37,392 bases of DNA from Bacteroidales bacterium (GCA_021158405.1 JAGGUP010000170.1:1-37392), one strand, 5' to 3'. Shown: positions 26,664 through 36,139, counted from the first letter of the stretch. Notes: a model not told the origin generated them from the letters alone. A program made the numbers and translations.

Positions 26664-26696
26664 AGTTAAAAGCCGGGAGTTTTCTCGGCTTTTAAT
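26664..26696 (+). terminator. Rho-independent terminator of the Qmo-like operon
   Basis: AAAAGCCG (26668-26675) pairs with CGGCTTTT (26686-26693), and GGA with TCT inside extends the stem with one G-U pair around a GTTT loop. It starts 18 bases after the QmoC-like stop codon. Confidence 0.8.
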
Positions 26697-27070
26697 TATT
26701 TATCAATGCTAATTAGAATTCAAACCTACAAATTTTAACAGCTCATTTTCCCTGCATTTTTTTTGGCCGAAAGTAAATTATACGCTCCTTTTATGACAAC
26801 TTTGGTTGTTTTAATATACGAAATGCTCCTTTCACTAAAATCAAAAACACAATTGATCTAACTATAAAATCAGAATACTTTGATTGGGTAAGTGAAACCT
26901 AAAAATCTGCAAGAACAACACCTCCATTTATTATTACATCATTGAATATAAAAATCATACTTGCCTTCAAGCAGACTTCATTACTTTTTAATTTTTGTAG
27001 AATATTTAAGCAGGCTGCATTTGCTATTAATGCATGGATTGAAACGTTATTCATTATTCGATAATCATGC
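26697..27070. other. Gap of about 370 bases without a recognised gene
   Basis: It lies between convergent units: the Qmo-like operon ending on plus and the P-type ATPase ending on minus. No reading frame with family features was seen, and neither a terminator for the ATPase gene nor a clear repeat was found. It probably holds only the 3' regions. Confidence 0.4.
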
Positions 27071-29158
27071 TTAGTTTTTTAGAATCCTCATGGCATTAAA
27101 AACCGCTATTAAAGCCACTCCTATATCACCAAATACTGCTTCCCACATGGTAGCAATCCCTAAAATACCCAAAACAATAAAAATTAATTTTACTCCCAAT
27201 GCAAAAATGATGTTCTGCCAAACAATGTTCCGTGTTGTTTTAGCAACATCAATTGCCAAGGCAACTTTCGAAGGCGAATCGGTCATCAGCACCACATCGG
27301 CAGTTTCGATTGCTGCATCGGAACCAAGTGCTCCCATGGCTATTCCCACATCAGCACGAGCAAGCACTGGTGCATCATTTATACCATCGCCAACAAAAGC
27401 GACTTTGCCTCCTTTATTTTCTGCTATTAATTGCTCGATGTGTTTTACTTTATCTTCAGGTAGCAGTTCTGAGTAAAAACGGTCAATTCCTAATTTTTTT
27501 GCAAAGACCTGTGCAGTATACTGATTATCACCGGTCAACATAACCGTGTGTATTTTTTTTGCTTTTAATTTTTCAATCGCTTCTATTGCATCATGTTTCA
27601 AACTGTCGGAAATAATAAAATACCCTGCGTAAACATTATCAATAGTGACATGTACTACCGATCCATCAACCTGACAAACCGGATGTTCAATGTTTTCCTT
27701 ATGCAATAGCTTATCATTGCCAGCAAAAATTGTTTTGCCGCCAACAACCGCTTTAATACCATGTCCTGAGATTTCTTCGGTGTGTGTGATTTTGGTAGTC
27801 TCAATTTTATTCGGATAAGCTTCGATAATAGATTGTGCTACCGGATGATTTGAGTTAACTTCAGCATAGGCTGCATATTCCAGAATTTCTTCTTTCGAAA
27901 AACCGTTTGAAATAACAGCCTCCGAAACTTTAAATTCTCCTTTTGTGAGTGTGCCTGTTTTATCAAACACTACAGTTGTTACACGTGTCAGAGCGTCCAG
28001 AAAATTAGAGCCTTTCACCAGAATTCCTTTTCGCGATGCCAGACCAACTCCACCAAAATAACCTAAAGGAATACTGATAACCAAAGCACAAGGGCAGGAA
28101 ATAACCAACACAACCAAAGCACGGTAAATCCAATCGTTAAAAGTTTGTCCGTTAAATAAAAGCGGTGGCAACATAGCCAGCAACAAAGCGCCAATAACCA
28201 CTATTGGCGTATAATACCTTGTAAAAGTGGTAATAAACTTTTCAGTTTCAGCTTTCTGCGATGTAGCATTCTCTACCAATTCAAGAATCTTAGATACTGA
28301 CGACTCGCCAAAGAGTTTATTGACTTTTATAGTAATTAAGCCTGATCGATTGATCATTCCTGCCTTCACTTCATCTTTTTCTTTTACACTAAGGGGAACG
28401 CTTTCGCCTGTCAGTGCGGAAGTGTCAAGAAACGAATTGCCTTCTAGTATTGTTCCGTCGAGTGGAACTTTCTCACCTGCTTTAACGATGATTGTGTCAC
28501 CTACATTTACATCTTCGGGGGAAACTTTTAGTATTTCCGCGCCCGACTTCAGATTGGCATAATCCGGTCTGATTTCCAGCAAAGATTTGATTGATTTGCG
28601 AGAGCGGCCAACTGCAATATCCTGAAACAATTCTCCAACAACATAAAACAACATTACCGCTACTGCTTCGGGCATTTCATTTATGGCAAAAGCTCCCAGA
28701 GTGGCAATAGTCATTAAAAAATGTTCGTTAAAAATCTGGCCCCTGATAATGTTTTTTAAGGCCAATCTAATAACTTTCCAACCCACAATTAAATAGGCTG
28801 TTACGAATACTAAATATTCCGTAATGTGATAAGGTGTATTATGAATCTCCTCTTCGAAAACAAGTCCTGCTACTAAGAGAAGAATAGCTGAAAGGGCTTT
28901 TATAATTACCCATTTGTTTTCGGCAAGTTCACTTGTTGAAACCAATATTTTCCCTTTATCATTGTCTTCTACTTCAACGTCCGGTTCTATCTCTTTTATT
29001 TTGCTTTTCACCTTTTCAAGGTCATTTGTATCTATGGTCATTGAAGAAGTCGCAAAATTGACGCTCACAAATTTTACGTCATCAAGTTTTGTCAGGCGAC
29101 CTTCAATTTTTGCAGCGCAGGATGCGCAGTCTATGTTTTTTAATTTATATTTTTTCAC
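27071..29158 (-). CDS. Zn/Cd/Pb-type heavy-metal P1B ATPase
   Basis: This 695-residue pump exports divalent metal from the cytoplasm. An N-terminal HMA domain binds metal at C11 and C14 (DCASCAAK). Other motifs are TGES (250-253), the membrane metal site CPC (355-357), the phosphorylation site DKTGT (399-403), the HP motif SNHPVAQS and GDGINDAPVLA. The C-terminal helices with VKLIFIVLG and FGDIGVALIAVFNAMR match the Zn/Cd/Pb (P1B-2) class rather than the copper class. I chose the GTG at 29158 (VKKYKLKNIDC), because the longer frame starts with a TTG at 29218 that lies inside a hairpin. It is the last gene of the metal island and lies downstream of the PII-like gene. Confidence 0.92.
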   Translation of the reverse strand: MKKYKLKNIDCASCAAKIEGRLTKLDDVKFVSVNFATSSMTIDTNDLEKVKSKIKEIEPDVEVEDNDKGKILVSTSELAENKWVIIKALSAILLLVAGLVFEEEIHNTPYHITEYLVFVTAYLIVGWKVIRLALKNIIRGQIFNEHFLMTIATLGAFAINEMPEAVAVMLFYVVGELFQDIAVGRSRKSIKSLLEIRPDYANLKSGAEILKVSPEDVNVGDTIIVKAGEKVPLDGTILEGNSFLDTSALTGESVPLSVKEKDEVKAGMINRSGLITIKVNKLFGESSVSKILELVENATSQKAETEKFITTFTRYYTPIVVIGALLLAMLPPLLFNGQTFNDWIYRALVVLVISCPCALVISIPLGYFGGVGLASRKGILVKGSNFLDALTRVTTVVFDKTGTLTKGEFKVSEAVISNGFSKEEILEYAAYAEVNSNHPVAQSIIEAYPNKIETTKITHTEEISGHGIKAVVGGKTIFAGNDKLLHKENIEHPVCQVDGSVVHVTIDNVYAGYFIISDSLKHDAIEAIEKLKAKKIHTVMLTGDNQYTAQVFAKKLGIDRFYSELLPEDKVKHIEQLIAENKGGKVAFVGDGINDAPVLARADVGIAMGALGSDAAIETADVVLMTDSPSKVALAIDVAKTTRNIVWQNIIFALGVKLIFIVLGILGIATMWEAVFGDIGVALIAVFNAMRILKN

Positions 29159-29204
29159 ACCCTTATTTTTATAAATTTTCTCATTTAACCGCACACCTGT
29201 ATAA

Positions 29205-29239
29205 CGGCAAATTGCCAAACATCTGATAGCAATCTGCCG
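29205..29239 (-). repeat. 11-bp inverted repeat in the spacer between the PII-like and ATPase genes
   Basis: Arms 29205-29215 and 29229-29239 (CGGCAAATTGC and GCAATCTGCCG) are complementary with one G-U pair and a 13-nt loop. On the minus strand no T run follows, so it may be an attenuating or RNA-processing hairpin rather than a terminator. On the plus strand it is followed by five Ts. Confidence 0.5.
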
Positions 29240-29251
29240 TTTTTCAAATAT

Positions 29252-29584
29252 TTATTTCTCTCCGTTTTTCAAGCCTGTTTTTACGCGGTACACCTTTTCG
29301 ACATCGGAAACATAAATTAGACCATCACCCGGATTCCCTGTGCGTCCCTGTTCCGATATGATGGCAACAATTTTATCCACATTTTCTTTATTACATACTA
29401 TTTCAATTTTGGCCACCTGGCTGTCGGTAATTGAAAAAAGCGTTGAAACAGACGGGTCGGAATTTTGTAGGTTTCCAGTTCCTTCGGCCATCGAAACCGT
29501 TAAATTCGGGCAACCTGCTTCGAGTAAGTGATGAAATATATCATTTACTTTAAATAGTTTTACAAATGCTTTTATCTCTTTCAT
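29252..29584 (-). CDS. PII-like signalling protein of a metal-efflux operon
   Basis: This 110-residue protein has the GlnB/PII fold: a beta strand at the N terminus (EIKAFVKLFKVNDIFHHLL) and the PII C-terminal signature GNPGDGLIYVSDVEKVYRV. The region where GlnB has its T-loop carries no tyrosine to uridylylate. PII-like proteins linked to heavy-metal efflux genes are known as a separate branch of the PII superfamily, and here the gene lies between the CzcB-type adaptor and the ATPase. It probably senses a small molecule or metal state and modulates one of these transporters. The target is unknown. C25 and C64 are its only cysteines. Confidence 0.82.
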   Translation of the reverse strand: MKEIKAFVKLFKVNDIFHHLLEAGCPNLTVSMAEGTGNLQNSDPSVSTLFSITDSQVAKIEIVCNKENVDKIVAIISEQGRTGNPGDGLIYVSDVEKVYRVKTGLKNGEK

Positions 29585-29637
29585 AATATTATATCTTTTA
29601 TGTTAGAAAATTTGATAATTAATATTCTTTTAGTTTG

Positions 29638-30834
29638 CTATTCTTCACCGGTTTCATCTTTTTTCATTTCCGATAGCAGATAGTATGCATTGTTCATGGC
29701 CACCAACGAACCCTTTTTCAGGGGTGAAAACAGTTTTATCTCTACAAATCCATCTTCCTGCTGACCACTGATAATTTCCACTGGTTCAAATTTCCAATCG
29801 TCCTTATCCTGTTCTGAAATAAAAATAATTTGTTTCCCGTTATCGCTAACAATGGCACCTTCGGGGAGTGCATAGGCATAATCTTCACCCGTGGAAATTC
29901 TTCCGGTGATATACATACCCGATATCAAGAGACCTTTTTTGTTCTTAATTTCGGCATGAACGTGCACTGCTTTGGGGTTTTGTTCAAAGGATTTGCCCAC
30001 GGCAAAAATTTTGGCTGACAAGGTTTTACCGGGAACCGATTCAATTGAAAAAGTTACAGTTTGACCCTCTTTCACCTTATAGACGTCTTTTTCAAAAATC
30101 ATTAAATCAGCATGGATATGGTCGTTGTTAATAACTTCAAACAATTGCATCTGAGGTTCTACATATTGCCCAGTCTTTACGTTTACTTTTTCAATGAAGC
30201 CATTGATAGGACTGACAACAGGAACTTGTTCAAAGATACCCTCCCGCTTAATTTTCTCCGGATCGAGTTTAAGTAATTTCAATTGGGCTGCGAGATTCTT
30301 CACTTCACCTGTAAGCGATAGGAAATCAGATTGTATTTTTTGAAAATCTTTACCAGAACCTACCTGTTCTTCATACAGCCTTTTCTGTCTTTCATATTCT
30401 TTTTCAACATATTGCAATTGGTTCCATGCCTTCAAATATCGGGTTTGAAAATTTAACAGATTGGGATGGCTCAGATAGGCCAATACCTCTCCCTGTTTAA
30501 CCTTTTTACCTTCAAAAACATTAATTGAAATGATATTTGCACCGATAATTGCTGTAACCGAAGCTTCATTCTGCGGCAATACTTCAAGCTGCCCATTGGC
30601 TACTACCACACTTGAAAAATTACGTTTCGACAGAGTATCCACTTTCATCCCTAAGGCGTTAAATTGCTGGAGTGTCAACTCAACGATTGTTAACCCCCCC
30701 TCCGTATTTTCTTCCTGATTTCCACTCTCCTCGGCTGTTTTAGGTTTTTGGTTGCAGGCCGTAAAGGCAAGGATAAGAATTCCTGCTATGATTACTGTTT
30801 TCATAGTTATTAGCGTTTTTTTTATGATTTTCAT
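29638..30834 (-). CDS. RND efflux periplasmic adaptor, CzcB/CusB family lipoprotein
   Basis: This 398-residue membrane-fusion protein links the RND pump to its outer-membrane channel. A signal peptide ends at a lipobox-like AFTAC, so it is likely lipid-anchored. A long helical hairpin lies at about 130-200, framed by the two lipoyl half-motifs (ISINVFEGKKVKQGEVLAYL and VSPINGFIEKVNVKTGQYV), followed by beta-barrel and membrane-proximal domains. The start could also be the in-frame ATG at 30804, which gives a more usual 17-residue signal peptide. The longer start at 30834 is kept because it lies only 5 bases after the upstream stop. Its partner is the fused pump-channel gene just upstream. Confidence 0.9.
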   Translation of the reverse strand: MKIIKKTLITMKTVIIAGILILAFTACNQKPKTAEESGNQEENTEGGLTIVELTLQQFNALGMKVDTLSKRNFSSVVVANGQLEVLPQNEASVTAIIGANIISINVFEGKKVKQGEVLAYLSHPNLLNFQTRYLKAWNQLQYVEKEYERQKRLYEEQVGSGKDFQKIQSDFLSLTGEVKNLAAQLKLLKLDPEKIKREGIFEQVPVVSPINGFIEKVNVKTGQYVEPQMQLFEVINNDHIHADLMIFEKDVYKVKEGQTVTFSIESVPGKTLSAKIFAVGKSFEQNPKAVHVHAEIKNKKGLLISGMYITGRISTGEDYAYALPEGAIVSDNGKQIIFISEQDKDDWKFEPVEIISGQQEDGFVEIKLFSPLKKGSLVAMNNAYYLLSEMKKDETGEE

Positions 30835-30839
30835 TTTTT

Positions 30840-33800
30840 TTATTTTGAAGCGTTTATAAAATATTCAACTTTAAACCGTGAATTGAGATAGTTGGCATTC
30901 GCATCCCAGTAATCGAATTCAATTTGCATGGCATCTCTCATATTTTGGAGGAAAGTGACATAATCAATTGCCCCCTCACGATAGGATGTGATTGCACCCT
31001 TTTTTTGTTCTTTTGCAACCGGTAAAGCCATATCACGGTAATATTTCGATGTGGTAAGCCACTTTTGATAATCTTCGTATAGGCTTTTATACGCAGCGTT
31101 AATTTCTAATTCTTTTTGGTAAAAATTCTCCCTGGCAATACTGCTTTCTATTTTTGCTGATTTGGTTTTACCTGATTGTGAAGCAAAAACAAGTGGGATA
31201 CTTAAGCCGAACTGGTATTTATAAAACCCCGTTTTTCTCCCAATTTTCTGACTCCCGTATTCGGCAGTAAATTTGGGCAAGTATCCGGCCTTTGCCAGTT
31301 TAATCCTTGCATCAGCTAATTGCACCCTTTGTTCATAAAGTTGTAATTGAGGGTGTTGATTAATCGAATCCAAAGGTAAATATCCCAGAACGCCGGCATC
31401 TTTAATAGAATTGTCGTCAACTGTAAAAACTGTGTCGCTTACAAGCCAAAGATTTAACTTTTGCAGGGCAATTTGGTAATCCATTTTTGATTTTTCCTTT
31501 TGGATACTGATTTGTTTGGCTTGGCTGGATGCTGATAAATATTCAAGCCTCGATGTAGCTTCGGTCTCGTAACGTAACTTTGCAGCCCGTTCAAAATTCC
31601 TGAAAACAGAATCGAGTTGTAAATAAAGCATGTATCGGTTTTTTGCGCTGTACACTTCTCCCCAAGCAACACTAACTTCGCGCACAAGTTGCAATTCTGT
31701 CAGATTAAGGGCTGTTTGAGAAATAGCTACCTGCTTATCCTGCACCTTTGATTTAGCCCCAATACTTAAAACATCAAATTCCTGCTTTACGGAAATGATA
31801 TTGTAGATACCATTCTCCGTATTGTTACCAAGTTCCTCAGCACCGGTAGAAAATTCGGTATTCCCGATATCCCATGCTGTTTTTTTCAAGGCTTCCTGAT
31901 TTTTTATCTCAAGTTGGGCAGCTTTTATCAACGGAAATATATTTTTTGCCCTGCTTACCGCGTCATTAATTGTTATTTGTGGAAGCAAACCTGTTTCCTG
32001 TGCCTGTGTATTTACAGAAATAAAAGATAAACCGACACTCAAAAACATCAGAATAATCAATGGAGCGTTAGTAATAGAAAAGCGTCTTTGTTTTCTTTTT
32101 TGAGTGAATGATTCAACCAAAGTATATAAAACCGGAATGACCACAAGAGTAAGAAAGGTAGCGCTGAATAAGCCTCCGATTACCACTGTGGCAAGTGGTC
32201 GTTGCACTTCCGCACCAGCAGAGCCAGAAGTAGCCATTGGTAAAAATCCTAACATAGCAGCCGTTGCAGTAAGAAGGATGGGTCTTAATCTTTCTTGTGT
32301 GCCGGTGAAAATCCGTTCCATGATATCAGTAACGCCCTCTTTTTTAAGAGAATTGAAGCGACTGATAAGAACTAAGCCATTTAATACGGCAACGCCAAAT
32401 AGCACGATAAACCCGACACCTGCTGAGATGCTAAATGGCATACCCCTAATCCACAGGGAATATATGCCACCAATGGCAGCCAGTGGCACGGCCATATATA
32501 TCATCACTGTTTGTGGAAATGAATGTAAGGCAAAGTATAATAGGATAAAAATCAAGATTAACGCAATTGGCAATACTATTGACAACCGGTCTTTCGCCCG
32601 TTGCAGGTTTTCAAACTCACCTCCGTAAGTAATGTAATAACCCGTAGGTAAATCGAGTTGTGTATCAAGTTTTTGCTGAATTTCATTTACAACCGATTCA
32701 ACATCCCTTCCTCTGACATTTACTCCTACATAAATTCTCCTGAAAGTGCCTTCCCTAGAAATTTGCATTGCTCCGGGCTGGAAGTTTATCTCAGCGACTT
32801 CTTTAATAGGAACTTGTTTCCCGTTTGGAAGGTCAACATACAAATTGCGCAAGTCTTCAATGCTTTTTCGGTGTTCTTTATCAAGCCGGATAACCATATC
32901 GAAACGTCTTTCCCCTTCAAAAATTATCCCTGCGCTATTACCGGCAAAAGCTGCGCTGACATACCTGTTGAGTTTAGCGATACTCAACCCGTACTGGGCT
33001 ATTTTTCTCCGGTCATATTGTACGGTCATTTGCGGTAATCCAGTAGTCCTTTCTAGAGTTACATCTTCTGCTCCTGCCACCGTGTTTATTATCGCCTCTA
33101 TTTCCTCCCCCTTCTCAGAAAGCACGTCCAAATCTTCGCCAAATAACTTAACCGCTACATCTTCCCTTACTCCAGTTAAAAGTTCATTGAAGCGTAACTC
33201 TACGGGCTGACTAAATGTAAAATTAAGGCCTGGAAGATGAGCAAGTTTTTCTCTGATTTTCTCAATAAGCTCTTCTTTTGTTGTTGCAGAAACCCATTTG
33301 CTTTTATCCTTTTCAAGAATGATGAAGCTATCGGTAAAGTCAAATCCCATTGGGTCTGTTGGGATATCGGCCACACCAATACGAGCGGCCACTGTTTTTA
33401 CTTCAGGGAAATTTGCCATAATTATTTTTTCAATTTCTTTTTCCCGTTTTATTGTTTCCGATAATGAACTTCCCGGACGAAGGAACACTTGCATAGCAAT
33501 GTCCCCTTCATCGAGGCTTGGAATAAATTCGCCCCCCATTCTGGTGAAAATAAAAACTGCGCTCCCTAATATTGATGTTGCAATAACAAGGGTGATAATT
33601 TTACGTTTTAGCGCCAAATGGAGAATCGGTTTATAAACTGCATGAATCATGTTTAATAACTTGCTACTGATTCCTTCCAGAAAATTTTCGAAACGAGCGA
33701 ACCAGCTATTTTTATTTTTAGTTGGTTTCATAACTATTGACGAAATCATTGGGACGTAGGTAAAGCAGAGCAGTATAGCGCCAAGTACGGCAAACCCGAA

Positions 33801-35243
33801 TGTAAAGACCATTGGTTGGAACATTTTGCCTTCAACCCCAGTAAGAAAAAGTATCGGTGCAAAAACAATCAAGATAATTAGCTGCCCGAAAAATGCTGAA
33901 TTCATCATGGTACTGGAAGCATGATAAGTAAGTTCATCCATTTGCGCCTGTCCAAATTTACCTTTCCCCGCTTTTACTTTTTTCTCAATTTCATGAACAG
34001 TCCCCTCAACAATTATTACCGCACCATCCACAATAATACCAAAGTCAATCGCCCCAAGGCTCATTAGGTTCGCCCAAACGTTAAAGACTTTCATTAAAAT
34101 AAAAGCAAACAAAAGGGAAAGTGGGATAACCGATGCGGTAACCAGTCCTCCACGTAAACTCCCCAACAAAACAACAAGTACGAAAATGACAATAAGGGCA
34201 CCTTCCATCAGGTTCTTACTAACTGTACTTGTCGTTCTCTGAATTAAATCGGAACGGTCGAGAAAAGATGCTATTTTTAGGCCTTCTGGCAAAGTCTTTT
34301 GCACTTTTGATATCCTAGCCTTTACACTTTGAATCACTTCGTTCGAGTTTTCACCTTTCAGCATCAAAATCATTCCTCCAACGGCTTCATGTCCTTCCTG
34401 AGTAAAAGCGCCATAACGGATCTGGCTGCCAAAATGAACCTGTTCAGCCACATCGTTAATTAATATAGGTATCCCATTTTCGTTTTTTACCACGATATTT
34501 TTTATATCGTCCAATGACCTGACCAAGCCTTCACCCCTTATAAAATTTGCCATGTGGTCTTTTTCGATATAAGCCCCACCGGTATTTACATTGTTGTTTT
34601 CTAATGCTTCAAAAACCTCGGTAATTGAAACGCCTATGGCGTTTAATTTATCGGGGTTCAGGGCAATTTCATATTGTTTAATATTGCCTCCAAAAGAATT
34701 TACTTCAACAACACCTGGGATTAAAGCCATTTGCCGTTTTACAATCCAATCCTGGATGGTACGTAATTCGGTTAGGGTATAAGTTGTGTCATAACCTTCT
34801 TCTGGTTTTATCGTATATTGAAAAATCTCACCTAATCCTGTTGTTATAGGACCCATAAAAGGTTCGCCAAACTGAGCCGGTATTTCGTCTTTTACAGCGT
34901 TAAGTTTTTCCTGAACAACCTGCCTTGGCAGATATGTGCCCATGTTGTCTTTAAACACAATTGTTACTACCGACAAACCAAACCGGGACACTGAACGTAA
35001 TTCAATAACCCCCGGCAAATTTGCCATGGCCAACTCTACCGGGTAGGTAACAAATTGTTCGATGTCAACCGTGGATAAATTCTGTGAAACGGTAATTACC
35101 TGCACCTGATTGTTGGTAATGTCGGGAACCGAATCAAGGTTAATTGTTTTTAACGAATACATACCTGCCCCAATCAGGGCAATAAGCATCAGGCTTACGA
35201 TAAATTTATTCTTTATCGAATAAGATATTATTTTGTTAATCAT
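30840..35243 (-). CDS. CzcA-type heavy-metal RND pump fused to a TolC-like outer-membrane factor
   Basis: At 1467 residues this is about 430 longer than a normal RND pump. Residues about 1-1045 form a heavy-metal RND transporter: DFGIIVDGAVIIVEG with the proton-relay aspartates and glutamate, and FSQPVELRFNELLTGVRED, which resembles the Zn/Co/Cd (CzcA) rather than the Cu/Ag (CusA) class. Residues about 1059-1077 are a hydrophobic segment after basic KRKQRR, ending in TQAQ like a signal-peptide cleavage site. Residues 1083-1467 are a TolC/CzcC-like outer-membrane factor with two repeated helical halves (LRYETEATSRLEYLSASSQA, YREGAIDYVTFLQNM). No stop, frameshift or start separates the halves. 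Such fusions occur in other Bacteroidota. The adaptor is the next gene down. Confidence 0.92.
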   Translation of the reverse strand: MINKIISYSIKNKFIVSLMLIALIGAGMYSLKTINLDSVPDITNNQVQVITVSQNLSTVDIEQFVTYPVELAMANLPGVIELRSVSRFGLSVVTIVFKDNMGTYLPRQVVQEKLNAVKDEIPAQFGEPFMGPITTGLGEIFQYTIKPEEGYDTTYTLTELRTIQDWIVKRQMALIPGVVEVNSFGGNIKQYEIALNPDKLNAIGVSITEVFEALENNNVNTGGAYIEKDHMANFIRGEGLVRSLDDIKNIVVKNENGIPILINDVAEQVHFGSQIRYGAFTQEGHEAVGGMILMLKGENSNEVIQSVKARISKVQKTLPEGLKIASFLDRSDLIQRTTSTVSKNLMEGALIVIFVLVVLLGSLRGGLVTASVIPLSLLFAFILMKVFNVWANLMSLGAIDFGIIVDGAVIIVEGTVHEIEKKVKAGKGKFGQAQMDELTYHASSTMMNSAFFGQLIILIVFAPILFLTGVEGKMFQPMVFTFGFAVLGAILLCFTYVPMISSIVMKPTKNKNSWFARFENFLEGISSKLLNMIHAVYKPILHLALKRKIITLVIATSILGSAVFIFTRMGGEFIPSLDEGDIAMQVFLRPGSSLSETIKREKEIEKIIMANFPEVKTVAARIGVADIPTDPMGFDFTDSFIILEKDKSKWVSATTKEELIEKIREKLAHLPGLNFTFSQPVELRFNELLTGVREDVAVKLFGEDLDVLSEKGEEIEAIINTVAGAEDVTLERTTGLPQMTVQYDRRKIAQYGLSIAKLNRYVSAAFAGNSAGIIFEGERRFDMVIRLDKEHRKSIEDLRNLYVDLPNGKQVPIKEVAEINFQPGAMQISREGTFRRIYVGVNVRGRDVESVVNEIQQKLDTQLDLPTGYYITYGGEFENLQRAKDRLSIVLPIALILIFILLYFALHSFPQTVMIYMAVPLAAIGGIYSLWIRGMPFSISAGVGFIVLFGVAVLNGLVLISRFNSLKKEGVTDIMERIFTGTQERLRPILLTATAAMLGFLPMATSGSAGAEVQRPLATVVIGGLFSATFLTLVVIPVLYTLVESFTQKRKQRRFSITNAPLIILMFLSVGLSFISVNTQAQETGLLPQITINDAVSRAKNIFPLIKAAQLEIKNQEALKKTAWDIGNTEFSTGAEELGNNTENGIYNIISVKQEFDVLSIGAKSKVQDKQVAISQTALNLTELQLVREVSVAWGEVYSAKNRYMLYLQLDSVFRNFERAAKLRYETEATSRLEYLSASSQAKQISIQKEKSKMDYQIALQKLNLWLVSDTVFTVDDNSIKDAGVLGYLPLDSINQHPQLQLYEQRVQLADARIKLAKAGYLPKFTAEYGSQKIGRKTGFYKYQFGLSIPLVFASQSGKTKSAKIESSIARENFYQKELEINAAYKSLYEDYQKWLTTSKYYRDMALPVAKEQKKGAITSYREGAIDYVTFLQNMRDAMQIEFDYWDANANYLNSRFKVEYFINASK

Positions 35244-35247
35244 ATTA

Positions 35248-35631
35248 TTAGATTTTTGCTATTACTCGGTTCATTTTTTCAGATATTTCCTCGCTAATTG
35301 CCTTCATTTCTGTATTGTCAATGCCAGAAACCATTGATTTTGGATTAATAATGGCAATCTCTATTCCTCCTTCAACTTCCTGAAGCATCACATTACAAGG
35401 AAGTATCGTTCCTATTTTATCTTCTGTATTTATAGAACGTAATGCAAAGGCAGGATTACAGGTACCAAGAATTCTATATTTTCTAAAATCAATATCTAAT
35501 TTTTCTTTAAATGCTTTGTTTACATCGAATTGGGTTACAATTCCAAAGCCTTCTTTTTGTAATTCTTCTTTTATTTTCTCTGTTGCAGTTTCTAAATCTG
35601 CATTGATAGTTTTATTGATATAATATTTCAT
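35248..35631 (-). CDS. DUF302-domain protein
   Basis: This 127-residue soluble protein matches the DUF302 family: RKYRILGTCNPAFALRSI followed by TILPCNVMLQEVEGGIEIAI. C58 and C79 (my count) are its only cysteines and sit in the two conserved family motifs. The biochemical role of the family is not established. It lies 4 bases upstream of the RND pump gene, so it is in the same transcript, and DUF302 genes are common next to metal-efflux or sulfur genes. A metal-binding or redox accessory role is an inference. Confidence 0.85.
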   Translation of the reverse strand: MKYYINKTINADLETATEKIKEELQKEGFGIVTQFDVNKAFKEKLDIDFRKYRILGTCNPAFALRSINTEDKIGTILPCNVMLQEVEGGIEIAIINPKSMVSGIDNTEMKAISEEISEKMNRVIAKI

Positions 35632-35695
35632 TTAAATACGGTATTTGATGGTGTTAAATTCTAATTGAATTTCTATTGGACATTATAATCCAAAT

Positions 35696-35718
35696 GCATT
35701 ATTTCTATAAAATAATGC
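35696..35718. promoter_or_regulatory. 9-bp dyad upstream of the DUF302-RND operon
   Basis: GCATTATTT (35696-35704) and its exact complement (35710-35718) flank CTATA. It lies 65 bases upstream of the DUF302 start, next to an approximate -7 box (minus strand TGCATTTG, one base off TAnnTTTG). It may be the operator for metal-dependent control of the efflux genes. It does not resemble the dyad at 36158-36176. Confidence 0.45.
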
Positions 35719-35747
35719 TTAAGGTGTATTTGAGAATACACTTAAAA
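35719..35747 (-). terminator. Possible weak terminator or spacer hairpin after the His-rich membrane protein gene
   Basis: GTGTATT and AATACAC pair around a TGAG loop, and TTAA ends extend the stem past a one-base bulge. The T tract is poor, so termination would be partial at best. Confidence 0.3.
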
Positions 35748-36119
35748 TTAACTAAAAAAGGGGGAGCCGCGAGTGGGAGAAGTTTTTATAAAAGTGAGTA
35801 AGTCAGACTTAGGATCACTATTTATAAAAGATGGTTGTTTGTTTAATTTTTCTTTAAAATTAAAACTAGATAAAACTACAAATAAAACAGGCTGCTGTAC
35901 GACCTTCTGAATAACGGTCTTTTGAATGGTTTGATCAACTGTAACATAATTAAGAAAATGACAATGAATGGATACACTATCTTCATCATTTTGTTGTTCA
36001 TCGGCTAAATCATCAGCCAAATTATAATGATGGTTGTGTGGTATTAATGAATGCAAAAAGATGACTAATCCTGCGATTAGTATAAAAAATAGTGTCGTAT
36101 TTTTAAATATCTTCTTCAT
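35748..36119 (-). CDS. Small His-rich membrane-anchored protein, unknown function
   Basis: This 123-residue protein has a single hydrophobic segment (about 8-24, FFILIAGLVIFLHSL) followed by a histidine-rich motif HSLIPHNHHYN and a further His-Cys-His (IHCHFLNY). The C terminus ends in SPTRGSPFFS, recalling small metal-linked proteins that end in RGPP or RAPP (DUF2946-like), but I could not confirm a family. The histidines are suitable for binding Zn, Ni or Co. It lies between the Fur-family regulator and the DUF302-RND genes, so a metal-trapping or accessory role in efflux is the simplest reading. Confidence 0.6.
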   Translation of the reverse strand: MKKIFKNTTLFFILIAGLVIFLHSLIPHNHHYNLADDLADEQQNDEDSVSIHCHFLNYVTVDQTIQKTVIQKVVQQPVLFVVLSSFNFKEKLNKQPSFINSDPKSDLLTFIKTSPTRGSPFFS

Positions 36120-36139
36120 TATTTCGAATTATTCTTTTG

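Noticed and set aside
32104-32628. 174-residue plus-strand frame inside the RND pump gene
   Set aside because: It is antisense to a strongly conserved coding region and has no recognisable family. Other antisense frames here were dropped for the same reason.
30840-35243. Copper/silver (CusA) specificity of the RND pump
   Set aside because: The FSQPVELRFNELLTGVRED and neighbouring motifs fit the Zn/Co/Cd class, and the accompanying ATPase is of the Zn/Cd type.
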